Source: an uncultured Opitutales bacterium
GTDB lineage: Bacteria; Verrucomicrobiota; Verrucomicrobiia; Opitutales; Intestinicryptomonadaceae
Length of the DNA: 64,000 nt
Reading direction: 5' to 3'
Assembly: GCA_944389175.1 (NCBI GenBank)
Contig: CALXLK010000004.1
Span: 1-64,000, forward strand
A model generated the notes under the pieces. That model had not been told where the DNA came from and did not search any database. It saw nothing but the letters and a program-made list of their open reading frames with translations. A program made the position numbers and the translations under genes. Below are positions 42,922 to 50,421 of the stretch, piece by piece. Numbering within the stretch: the first letter of the stretch is position 1; every line of letters starts with the position of its first letter.

Positions 42922-44181
42922 ATGCCTTCTCTCAACATCAGTCTTGCGCCAGACCGCGCCGCCGTCGAAAAATTCGGGGCGCGGAAAGCCACACCGTCTT
43001 CGATGACGAGTGCTCAGTGGGCACGCGTTGCGCCCGCAATCCGCGAAAAGTGCTTTTTCTCGGCGCGCGTCAATGACGCCGAAACTCTCGGTAAAATGCG
43101 CGAGCTCATCGGCAAGGCTGTTGACACGGCGAAGCGCAACCCGAACGAAGCGTTGGTGTCGCAGGAAAAGTTCATTTCGGAGATGAAGTCGTATTTGCGC
43201 GGGCGCGGGTATGCGGTTGACGGCACGGCATTGACCGACATTGCAAGCCGCCGACGGCTTTCGCTCATCTACAAAATGAATTACGACGAAGCCCGCGAGT
43301 ATGCCAAATACACGCGCGGGCAGGATTCGGACGCGCTTTATATGTTCCCCGCGCAGGAGTTTTTAAGAGTCGAGCCGCGCCGCGTGCCGCGCACAGACTG
43401 GCAGACGCGTTGGCGTGCTGCGGGCGGCAAGCTCTACGGCGGCCGAATGGTTGCGCTGAAATCTTCCGACGTGTGGAAAAATTTGTCGCGATTCGACAGG
43501 CCCTATCCGCCGTTTGACTTTGGGAGCGGAATGGGCGTAGAGGACATCGACCGCGACGAAGCCATTGAGCTTGGCTTGCTTCCCAAAGACGAGCCCGTGG
43601 ACGAAATCCCCGACTTTGACGACGCGCTTGAAACGGAAGTCTCGCTCGAAAGAATCCCCGAAGACCTCGTAGCGGAAATCGTCGAAAAGACGCCCAACTG
43701 CGAAATCCGCGGCGACAAGCTCGTGATGCGCAGCAAGCCGAAGCTGCCGACGTTCGCAGATATGAAAATGCCGAGTGCAAAAACGTGGAAGCCCACAATA
43801 CGCGAAACGACAATCCCAAAAGACGAAGCCGAAAGGAAATTGGCGGAAGGTTTTGTCGTAAACGACACACTCGGCGGAAGTGCGATATTTTCCGACGATA
43901 CAATCCACTGGCGAAAAAACATATCAGAAAAAGCCGCATCGGATATGTTCGGACGGTTAATCCGCCTGCCTATGGCCGAAATTTGCGTATCGCAATCGCG
44001 CGAAATTTGGCAACTCCCGAACGGTATGCGTAATTACATTCTGGATTATGTAAGTATAGACGGAAAACAAAAAGGAGTTGCCGTTTCAGTCAACCCAAAT
44101 GGGGAAGTCCATACGTACTTTATTCAATCTCAAAGGGATTTGGACAAGTTTAGAAAGGGAGAATGTATCTATAAAAGATGA
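42922..44181 (+). CDS. MuF-like minor head protein with C-terminal toxin-like (PBECR-type) domain
   Basis: In this 419-residue protein, residues about 1-285 resemble a MuF / SPP1 gp7 head morphogenesis protein (YDEAREYAKYTRG, PPFDFGSGMGVEDIDRDEAIELGLL). Residues about 290-419 are a separate, AT-richer region. There KPTIRETTIPKDEAERKLAEGF, TIHWRKN, LPMAEICVSQSREIW, MRNYILDYV and a final LDKFRKGECIYKR match the pattern of PBECR RNase-like domains that cap phage MuF proteins. Such domains are thought to enter the cell with DNA and act as toxins. A related orphan C-terminus lies just downstream. Confidence 0.75.
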   Translation: MPSLNISLAPDRAAVEKFGARKATPSSMTSAQWARVAPAIREKCFFSARVNDAETLGKMRELIGKAVDTAKRNPNEALVSQEKFISEMKSYLRGRGYAVDGTALTDIASRRRLSLIYKMNYDEAREYAKYTRGQDSDALYMFPAQEFLRVEPRRVPRTDWQTRWRAAGGKLYGGRMVALKSSDVWKNLSRFDRPYPPFDFGSGMGVEDIDRDEAIELGLLPKDEPVDEIPDFDDALETEVSLERIPEDLVAEIVEKTPNCEIRGDKLVMRSKPKLPTFADMKMPSAKTWKPTIRETTIPKDEAERKLAEGFVVNDTLGGSAIFSDDTIHWRKNISEKAASDMFGRLIRLPMAEICVSQSREIWQLPNGMRNYILDYVSIDGKQKGVAVSVNPNGEVHTYFIQSQRDLDKFRKGECIYKR

Positions 44182-44270
44182 AAAATGTGGGCAATATAAG
44201 GGAAGTCTTACACCCCACTTGATCCCGAGGGAATAGCCACTTCCTGCACCCTCGTTCACTATCTAGTAAG

Positions 44271-44307
44271 AATATCGGAAAAACTTTACGAAAAATCAAC
44301 TAAAAAA
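44271..44307 (+). repeat. Gene-start leader repeat, 44-kb locus, copy a
   Basis: The 37-nt sequence aatatcggaaaaactttacg... is identical to copy b at 44569-44605 and similar to the leader of the gpG-like gene at 44773-44809. It leads into the orphan toxin tip. Confidence 0.85.
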
Positions 44308-44308
44308 A

Positions 44309-44479
44309 ATGACAATGAAAAAAGAACCAATTCCAGTGATTGCCGTTTTTAAAAACGGCATAGTAAACGTCAACAAGACGGTTGCCGTCTCCGACGGGGC
44401 TGTTGTCCGCACTTGGTTTGTAAACAAAATTCAGGAACTGGATAAATGTCGAAAGGGAGCATTGATTTACAAACGCTGA
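44309..44479 (+). CDS. Orphan MuF-type toxin C-terminus
   Basis: The 56-residue ORF starts at ATG 44309 directly after a leader repeat. Its end ELDKCRKGALIYKR parallels the last residues of the MuF protein upstream (DLDKFRKGECIYKR), as does VVRTWFVNKIQ against HTYFIQSQR. It looks like a displaced, truncated alternative toxin tip, as seen in polymorphic toxin loci. It lacks most of the domain, so it is probably inactive by itself. An overlapping antisense ORF starting at 44564 also exists and cannot be excluded. Confidence 0.6.
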   Translation: MTMKKEPIPVIAVFKNGIVNVNKTVAVSDGAVVRTWFVNKIQELDKCRKGALIYKR

Positions 44480-44568
44480 AAAAAAAGAGTGCCGCCCGTT
44501 TGCGACTCCGTGCGACACTCAGAAGCAAAGTATCGCGGTCGCACCGCACTTTAACCTCTGACATTTTC

Positions 44569-44605
44569 AATATCGGAAAAACTTTACGAAAAATCAACTA
44601 AAAAA
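44569..44605 (+). repeat. Gene-start leader repeat, 44-kb locus, copy b
   Basis: It is identical over 37 nt to copy a. It is followed by 38 nt identical to the start of the gpG-like gene (44605-44642 against 44810-44847). Confidence 0.88.
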
Positions 44606-44772
44606 TGCTCTTCAAGTTCACAGTCAAACTGAAAAAAGGCGCAAACTTTCGTTCACGCCTTGGCTATTTACCGATTTCTCGGCTGGTCGGGGAGCCACCA
44701 TTCGCGTGTCAGTCCACTACCGCAACAATGGAGAGTATCGCAACTGACTGCACTAAACCACTGCCTCAATAA
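44605..44772 (+). pseudogene. Truncated duplicate start of the gpG-like gene
   Basis: The first 13 codons (MLFKFTVKLKKGA) equal those of the intact gene at 44810. The frame then runs into unrelated sequence and stops after 55 codons. The insert between this truncated copy and the next leader is about 130 nt. Confidence 0.75.
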
Positions 44773-44809
44773 CAATATCGAACAAACCTTTCTGAAAATC
44801 AACTAAAAA
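44773..44809 (+). repeat. Gene-start leader repeat, 44-kb locus, copy c
   Basis: This is the functional leader of the gpG-like gene. It shares tatcg, aaaatcaac and taaaaaatg with copies a and b and with the four leaders at 52-53 kb. Confidence 0.75.
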
Positions 44810-45388
44810 ATGCTCTTCAAGTTCACAGTCAAACTGAAAAAAGGCGCGGAGGTCAAACGTATCGAAGCGTTGGAGGCGAAGCTTGCCGACAAGGCAACTC
44901 TCAATAAATACGTCGGCATGGGCTTTGCACGCACGCTGCAAACGCATTTCAAGACGCTCGACAAACGCCCGAACAAACGCGGCTGGCGCAGGCTCGGCTT
45001 TTGGCGCGGCATTGCGCAGGCTACGTCGTTTCTCTCCGCCGACAAAAACGGAGCGACCATTTCGATTTCCGGCACGGAAGGCCCGAAGTTCGCCGCAAAG
45101 GTTTTCGGCGCGAGAATTGCGCCCAAAGGCGGCAAAAAGTTTCTTGCGATTCCCGCCATCGAAGCCCGCTACGGCGTTATGCCGTCAACTCTGCCCGAGG
45201 GCGAGCTTGAATTCCGTCGAACGCGCAAGGGCGGGCTTCTCGGCAAAATCCGCGCCGACGGCTCAATGACAGTCCACTACTGGCTTGTGCGTTCGGCAAA
45301 CATTCCGCGCGACGCCGATGCGCTGCCGATAACCGAAACCGTCCGCAAAGACGCGGAGAAAGCGATAACAATGTATCTACGGAAATGA
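44810..45388 (+). CDS. Virion morphogenesis protein (Mu gpG / HK97 gp10-like)
   Basis: The 192-residue protein begins MLFKFTVKLKKGAEVKRIEALEAKLAD and ends with a helix after IPRDADALPITETVRKDAEKAI. It has the size and place of Mu gpG, a head-tail connector. Its leader and first 13 codons are duplicated upstream. Its stop codon lies within the left inverted repeat of element B. Confidence 0.7.
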   Translation: MLFKFTVKLKKGAEVKRIEALEAKLADKATLNKYVGMGFARTLQTHFKTLDKRPNKRGWRRLGFWRGIAQATSFLSADKNGATISISGTEGPKFAAKVFGARIAPKGGKKFLAIPAIEARYGVMPSTLPEGELEFRRTRKGGLLGKIRADGSMTVHYWLVRSANIPRDADALPITETVRKDAEKAITMYLRK

Positions 45389-45827
45389 AGAATGAAGAAT
45401 TAAGAATGAAGAATTATTTTACAGTAGATTTTATAATGGAAACAATCACGCGGACGATTTCATCCGACTCGGCTTTGATGGCGGCGAGTTTTTTGGGCGT
45501 TAGCAGTTTTGTTTCTTCGCACATTTCGAGCCAGAAGAGGGTTTCGTCGGCTTCCTCGTATGCAATCCGCAATTTGGCTACAAATTCGGCTTTGCTTCTG
45601 GCACAGCCTGCCGCACGCAAGTTGGCGGCGATACTGCTTCCGCTTCGGGCGATTTGCGCGGCAATGGTCTTGCCCGTAAAATTCTTCGGCAGGGCTTCCG
45701 CGAGTTTGAATATTCTGACGGCAAAGGCTTTTGTTCGGTCGGCAATTTCGGGAGTTTTCATAGCTCCATTTTCAGCAAACAGGCAACTTTATCAATTCTT
45801 AATTCTTCATTCTTAATTTTTCATTCC
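45384..45827. mobile_element. Inverted-repeat element B carrying a four-helix-bundle gene
   Basis: Ends aatgaagaatgaagaattaa... and ...aattcttcattcttaatttt are inverse copies of the sequences that bound elements A and C. The 115-codon gene inside is on the minus strand, opposite to all surrounding structural genes. It is placed exactly between two phage genes. Confidence 0.78.
45414..45761 (-). CDS. Four-helix-bundle protein (23S rRNA intervening-sequence type, TIGR02436-like)
   Basis: The 115-residue protein reads KAFAVRIFKLAEALPKNFTGKTIAAQIARSGSSIAANLRAAGCARSKAEFVAKLRIAYEEADETLFWLEM. This matches the family found in 23S rRNA intervening sequences and scattered short elements (RSxxSIxANLxEA, then ExxETxxWLEx). 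The function of the family is unknown. Reading against the surrounding late genes and framed by inverted repeats, it is probably cargo of a small mobile unit. Confidence 0.85.
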   Translation of the reverse strand: MKTPEIADRTKAFAVRIFKLAEALPKNFTGKTIAAQIARSGSSIAANLRAAGCARSKAEFVAKLRIAYEEADETLFWLEMCEETKLLTPKKLAAIKAESDEIVRVIVSIIKSTVK

Positions 45828-45831
45828 AGCT

Positions 45832-46266
45832 ATGAGCGAAGAAAACAACAATCTCTACAAATTTCAGGAATGGCTTGAAACGAAAATCGCCGCTGTGTTG
45901 CCCGAAGAGGTCGAAATCCTCTGCCGCAGAAAGGGCAATATCGACAACGACGTTCGCAACGCTCTCTCGAAAATCGGCGTTGCGGTGGTGATTGAGCCGC
46001 CGCTCGTGCGCCAGTGGACCGACAGCTACATTTTGAAAGCCGAAGTCGTCGAAAGCGAAATCCACTTCATCGAAAACGTGACGCTAAAAAAGAGCGACCG
46101 CACGGCATCGGGACTGCTGCTCGACGTGTCGCTGGCAATCCATCAGGAGCGTTGCGACGAGCTCGGCGCGTCGGTGCTGCGGCTCGGACAGATTGACGAC
46201 CTTTCGCCCGCCGACCAACCGCTTGTCCACTACGTTCTCACCGTATCAAACGCGCTCGACATTTAA
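45832..46266 (+). CDS. Tail terminator-like protein (Mu gp37 position)
   Basis: The 144-residue alpha/beta protein (FQEWLETKIAAVLPEEVEIL..., AIHQERCDELGASVLRLGQIDDLSPADQPLVHYVLTVSNALDI) has the size and position of a tail terminator or head-tail joining protein, before the tube gene. The match is by context. Confidence 0.6.
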   Translation: MSEENNNLYKFQEWLETKIAAVLPEEVEILCRRKGNIDNDVRNALSKIGVAVVIEPPLVRQWTDSYILKAEVVESEIHFIENVTLKKSDRTASGLLLDVSLAIHQERCDELGASVLRLGQIDDLSPADQPLVHYVLTVSNALDI

Positions 46267-46291
46267 CTCAAAACAAAAAGGAAATATATCA

Positions 46292-47248
46292 ATGAAGGCA
46301 TATCCGCTCGAAGACATCAAAGCACCCGCGTATCTCTACATCGGGAACTCGGTGCTGTTTATCAAAGACAACATCAAGGTCCAGAAGACATCGACGCTTT
46401 TGGACGTTGCGGTTTCGCACAACATCAAGGCCGGCGACATTCTCACCGACCAAGCCGTAACAATCAAAGCCTCGCCCGTGGCGTTCTCGAACACCGACGC
46501 GCTTTTCAAGGAACTTTCGCTCGTCAAGGGCGCGAGAATCCCAAAGGTCGACAACTGCGCGATTGTCGCCCGCGTTGCGTCCGGTAAGTGGGTGAAGTGG
46601 TCGTTTGCGCCCGCAATCCACGACACAATCGGCTCGATAACTTTCGGCGCGAATCTGCCGCTTGGCGAGCACGGCTGGACTGTCTATCCCGACCCGCTCA
46701 ACCCGACAACGCCGCTTGTTTCGGTTTCGGAGCTGACCGCTGCTCCCACCGTCGGCAATCTCGAAGACGCGGGGCAGTTTATGCTGCGCTGTTTGGGAAT
46801 TTACGGAGAGGGCGACGACAAGATTGAATTCGACACGGAGGGAGCGTCCATCGACATCTCGCTTTCGACCGAGGACGCGCAGAACGACCGCCTGATAAAG
46901 TTCGGCAAAAACCTCACCGACATTTCCGTTTCGGCGAAGTTCAAGCCGCGCAACATTTCGCTTGCCGACTGGCAGAAACTCACGGGCATTACGACGACCG
47001 ATACAATCGGGCAGTTCAAGGGAGTGGCAAGTTCCCCGAACCTCGTTCTGCGCGGCGTGAAAAAGGACGACGCCCAATTTACGCTCGCCTCCGCGCGGGT
47101 GAAGGACCCGTCGGCGACGTTCAGCCCGAAAGACGCGCTGATGGACGAGCTGACGTTCGAAGCCCACGGCGACGCAATGGGCGACAACAAGCTTACGATA
47201 GGCAAGGCCGCCGCAGACTTCGTCTTCGAAGAGGACGCGGGCGACTGA
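46292..47248 (+). CDS. Major tail tube protein-like
   Basis: ATG 46292 after aaaaagga gives 318 residues. The beta-rich sequence (AGDILTDQAVTIKASPVAF, TEGASIDISLSTEDAQNDRL, DELTFEAHGDAMGDNKLTIGKAAADFVFE) and its place between the tail terminator and further tail genes point to the tube of a non-contractile tail. No sheath gene is present beside it. Confidence 0.65.
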   Translation: MKAYPLEDIKAPAYLYIGNSVLFIKDNIKVQKTSTLLDVAVSHNIKAGDILTDQAVTIKASPVAFSNTDALFKELSLVKGARIPKVDNCAIVARVASGKWVKWSFAPAIHDTIGSITFGANLPLGEHGWTVYPDPLNPTTPLVSVSELTAAPTVGNLEDAGQFMLRCLGIYGEGDDKIEFDTEGASIDISLSTEDAQNDRLIKFGKNLTDISVSAKFKPRNISLADWQKLTGITTTDTIGQFKGVASSPNLVLRGVKKDDAQFTLASARVKDPSATFSPKDALMDELTFEAHGDAMGDNKLTIGKAAADFVFEEDAGD

Positions 47249-47311
47249 CTGTCCGCCGTCGACGGAACGGACGTTGCCGTAGATTCGGCTGCGGTCGTGG
47301 TGGCGATGAAA

Positions 47312-47510
47312 AATGAATGAATTAAAAAATGAAGAATGAAGAATTAAGAATGAAGAATTGGGGGTTCGCACCGCTGACGCGGGCAAACCCGCGAGTCTCA
47401 CTGGTGTTTCCAAATGCTTTTAGGATTACTCATAAAGCTTTCGGAAGCACCTGTGGGAGTATCGGCGGCTTTGCCGCCCAATTCTTAATTCTACATTCTT
47501 AATTCTTCGT
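47312..47510. mobile_element. Inverted-repeat element C (no ORF), about 200 nt
   Basis: It is bounded by aatgaagaatgaagaattaa... and its inverse. The core at 47420-47444 matches the core of element A in the opposite orientation. It lies between the tube gene and the next tail gene. Confidence 0.7.
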
Positions 47511-47522
47511 TCCCAAACGCAA

Positions 47523-48008
47523 ATGGCGGCATACCTCATATTCCAACCCTACAACGCAACGACGGCGGCGATTTTTGCGCGTTCGGACGACGGGCAGACC
47601 TGCACGGTCTCTTCGTCCGCGCCGAATGCGTCGAGAATTTCCGACGAAATCGGCGTGGTGGGCGCGGCGCGTCCGCGCAAGATTTTTCGCGGGGGCACGG
47701 TGTCGCTCGAAATCACCGTCGGGCGCAGGTTTGCGTCCTACAAGGCGGCGGAGGAATTCGAGCACCTGCACGCAAAAAAAATGCTCGCCGTAAAAGGCAC
47801 GGGGGTTCTCCGCCTGAAAACTTCGCTCGGAACGGAATTCGTCTACCGCGACGCGTTCTTTGACGACTTTTCGCAAGCGAATGCCGCCGGCGTGTGGCAG
47901 GAAACCTCCTACACGTTCAGCGTCGGCGATTGCGTAAGCGAATTTGCGCTGTCCGTGCTCGGCAGTAGACTGAGTATTAACGGCGCGGAAGTAATAATTT
48001 CACTATAA
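47523..48008 (+). CDS. Phage tail-region protein of unknown function (161 residues)
   Basis: A beta-rich protein (MAAYLIFQPYNATTAAIFARSDDGQTCTVSSS..., KIFRGGTVSLEITVGRRFASYKAAEEFEHLHAKKML, GTEFVYRDAFFDDFSQANAAG). The last part resembles tail-tube-associated or neck proteins. No family is assigned. Confidence 0.6.
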   Translation: MAAYLIFQPYNATTAAIFARSDDGQTCTVSSSAPNASRISDEIGVVGAARPRKIFRGGTVSLEITVGRRFASYKAAEEFEHLHAKKMLAVKGTGVLRLKTSLGTEFVYRDAFFDDFSQANAAGVWQETSYTFSVGDCVSEFALSVLGSRLSINGAEVIISL

Positions 48009-48026
48009 AACTCAACAAACAAAACC

Positions 48027-48371
48027 ATGTCAGAAACCGAAACAACAACGCGCGATTTAAACGACTTCGCGGCGATAACGGTCGGCGCAGACGACAATCT
48101 CATTTGCGGGCGCGGCAGGTTTACGGCGGCGGAGTTAATCGCGCTTGCCGCCGAACAGCTCGCGCTAAAACACGCAAAGACACTCGCCGACGCCATAATA
48201 AACAACTTCAACGCGGGGACGCCGACGGCGGGACGCTGCGCGATTTCGCCCACGACAAAACGGCTCTACGTCTACTGCGCCGACAACCTGTGGCACGCGT
48301 TGATTCCGTCGAGCTCCGACGGCATTCAAATGCCCACAATCGATGAGGAGGGAGTGAAAAATGTATCTTAA
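48027..48371 (+). CDS. Phage protein of unknown function (114 residues)
   Basis: It begins with TTTRDLNDFAAITVGADDNLICGRGRFTAAELIALAAEQLALKHA and ends in a segment typical of tail-fibre-like proteins (SPTTKRLYVYCADNLWHALIP). It overlaps the start of the next gene by 11 nt, so translation is coupled. No family is assigned. Confidence 0.55.
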   Translation: MSETETTTRDLNDFAAITVGADDNLICGRGRFTAAELIALAAEQLALKHAKTLADAIINNFNAGTPTAGRCAISPTTKRLYVYCADNLWHALIPSSSDGIQMPTIDEEGVKNVS

Positions 48372-49308
48372 TTTTATAAACCACAAAATTTGGAACTGTA
48401 TAAAAGTTCTTTTGTATAGTTCTTCGTTCTTCGTTTTTAGTTCTTCCTTGCCTGCTGCGCAATACAAGCCTTTGCCCGTCGACGGCGACGGCAAACTTGC
48501 GCCGAATTCGAAGTTTGTTTCGGCAAACGGAATCGTCACCGCGTCGAACCTCGGAAAATTCAGGCAGGACTTCCGCCTGTTCATCGACACCACGCAATCG
48601 ACGCGGGACAACGGCTACACCACGAAAACGCGCACGAACACCAATATCTTTTATTACAAGGACGCTTCCGGCAACCTCGTCAGAACCGTAAACAGTATGG
48701 GCAACTCAATGCCGAGCTTTACAACGTATTCATACGTGCCCGATATCCAGTATTGGACGGACTGCGAAATCAAGGGCACGGACAAGTGGAACAACTTGGG
48801 CTTTTTTACCAGCACGATTGCGCTGAACAATTCGCAGGTGGCGGCGTTGCACCCGCAGATTACCGACAAGACGCCGAAGATTTACTACTGGGAGACTGCG
48901 TGGCAAAACTCGACGGGCGGCTGTTGGGGACAGCGCGGGCAGCTGACCGATTTCAACTATTCAATCGGCGCGCAGCGAAGCTCGGGCAGTTGCGTTTCCG
49001 CCATCTGGATTTACCCGTCGCTCGACTCGAAGGAGCAGCGCGCCGTGCCCGTCTACAACGGCCCGAACACGCTCGACACCGCCAACTACCCCAAAAAGGG
49101 CAAGGGCGACAATTCCAGTGCGGCCAACTTGGCGGCGGGCTACAAGTGGGTTGTCTGGGGCGACTATGTGCGCGAATTTTTGAGCAACCCCGACAATACA
49201 ATCCTTTGCTGGCGGCAGACTACCTCCTACGGCGAAACCTACAACGGCTACAAAATTTGGCGTCCCGTCAGAATAGAGTTTTACGGGGATTTTAAGGAAA
49301 TCAAATAA
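48361..49308 (+). CDS. Secreted phage-encoded protein with repeat-derived signal peptide
   Basis: The 315-residue protein starts with a Sec-type signal whose core, YSSSFFVFSSSLPAA, is encoded by tcttcgttcttcgttttt-like sequence resembling the inverted repeats of elements A-C. The mature part is Tyr/Trp/Asn-rich, as in fibre or adhesin proteins (FYYKDASGNLVRTVNSMGNSMPSFTTYSYVPD, WGQRGQLTDFNYSIGAQRSSGSC). Sec export is unusual for a protein encoded between tail genes. It could act at the lysogen surface. Confidence 0.6.
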   Translation: MYLNFINHKIWNCIKVLLYSSSFFVFSSSLPAAQYKPLPVDGDGKLAPNSKFVSANGIVTASNLGKFRQDFRLFIDTTQSTRDNGYTTKTRTNTNIFYYKDASGNLVRTVNSMGNSMPSFTTYSYVPDIQYWTDCEIKGTDKWNNLGFFTSTIALNNSQVAALHPQITDKTPKIYYWETAWQNSTGGCWGQRGQLTDFNYSIGAQRSSGSCVSAIWIYPSLDSKEQRAVPVYNGPNTLDTANYPKKGKGDNSSAANLAAGYKWVVWGDYVREFLSNPDNTILCWRQTTSYGETYNGYKIWRPVRIEFYGDFKEIK

Positions 49309-49317
49309 CGCAATACT

Positions 49318-49635
49318 ATGAAAAAACTACTCACAATTCTTATTTCTTCATTGTTCATTCTTCATTCCGCTCCTGCGGACGAGCTTGACGATATGCTCGA
49401 AACCGTGGCGGTTGCCGAGCACGTAAAAGACGTGCGCGACGGCTTATCAGTAAAAGCCGAAGTCGAAAACTACGTCGGGCAACGGCTGTGGTATATCGGC
49501 GAAAAGTTCGGCTGGACGAACGCGTCGACGGCGTTCCAGAACACCTATTACTGGTATCTCTGGCGCGACTTCAACAAGACTACGGGCTTCGAGAAACTCG
49601 AGCTTGGCGAAATTTTAAAAGACAAACCTCAATAA
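49318..49635 (+). CDS. Secreted phage-encoded protein (105 residues) with repeat-derived signal peptide
   Basis: The signal peptide LLTILISSLFILHSAPA is encoded by attcttatttcttcattg, again resembling the inverted repeat of elements A-C. The mature protein is short and helical (DELDDMLETVAVAEHVKDVRDGLSVKAEVENYVGQRLWYIGEKFGW). It follows the previous secreted protein by 9 nt. Function unknown. Confidence 0.55.
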   Translation: MKKLLTILISSLFILHSAPADELDDMLETVAVAEHVKDVRDGLSVKAEVENYVGQRLWYIGEKFGWTNASTAFQNTYYWYLWRDFNKTTGFEKLELGEILKDKPQ

Positions 49636-49727
49636 CCTGCGAGGACGACGCACTCTGTTTCAAATGAATAAATTCATAACACAAGACAAAACGAACTCAA
49701 CTTAACTCAATAAAAAGGACAATAAGA

Positions 49728-50405
49728 ATGAAAAAACTAATCACAACAATACTTGCGGCGATTTTGGCAATCTCCGCATTCGCAAAAACTCAATCGGAAC
49801 TTGTAGCCGAATACAACGCGCTTGCAAACGTTATGCAAGTCCAGCGCGACTGGGCTACGGCCAACAAAACCGACCTGCTCGCAATCTGGGCGAATTGGAA
49901 AACTTCGGCGTTTGCCAAGTTTGACGATTCCGGGCTCACGAAAGAGCAGAAGTCCGAAAACGGCACGCTCGCGCGCATTTTCGGCAAACTTTGCGATAGG
50001 CACTACGAGGAAATGTTGCCGATGTCGGACGTTGCGTTCATTCGCATTGGCTGCTGGCAAATTGTGCCGCGCAAGGGGGCGGACTGGTATGCGCAGATTA
50101 AAGCCGCCGACTTTGTCGTTGACGGAGTAGCCCTCTCCGACGGGACAAAATTCACACTCGCGGCGTGGTTCGGCGACACCGAAACGGCTATGTCAGTGCC
50201 GGCGTCGGTAGGCGTTCGCAGTTCGCTGTATCCGTCTATAGTCGCCAAGAGTCTGCTCTCTTCGGCAAACCTTGCCGCCGCAAAAGACAAAATCAACGAA
50301 ATCAAGCAGGCCTACATTCTGGCCGGCTTGGACATTCCTCCGACAATTCAGGCGGTCTCGAAAGAGCTGACGTCGCGACTTCTCGACAGCAAAATTTCCA
50401 AGTAA
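49728..50405 (+). CDS. Secreted phage-encoded protein, paralog 1
   Basis: The 225-residue protein has a signal peptide (MKKLITTILAAILAISAFA) and a mostly helical mature part. It is related to the next protein: both have SELxAEY near the start, YAxxKAADFxVDGV in the middle and an identical DSKISK at the end. The pair must have arisen by duplication. The ribosome site aaaaagga precedes the ATG. Function unknown. Confidence 0.65.
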   Translation: MKKLITTILAAILAISAFAKTQSELVAEYNALANVMQVQRDWATANKTDLLAIWANWKTSAFAKFDDSGLTKEQKSENGTLARIFGKLCDRHYEEMLPMSDVAFIRIGCWQIVPRKGADWYAQIKAADFVVDGVALSDGTKFTLAAWFGDTETAMSVPASVGVRSSLYPSIVAKSLLSSANLAAAKDKINEIKQAYILAGLDIPPTIQAVSKELTSRLLDSKISK

Positions 50406-50421
50406 ACGAAAGGACTCAAAA

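Noticed and set aside
44370..44564. Antisense 64-codon ORF opposite the orphan toxin tip
   Set aside because: It mirrors the plus-strand orphan tip, which has recognisable similarity to the MuF end; kept only as a remark because antisense ORFs near leaders occur at 52 kb.
42761..47510. Possible CRISPR or tandem repeat array from repeated gaagaat units
   Set aside because: The units are inverted ends of three separate elements with no regular spacers.
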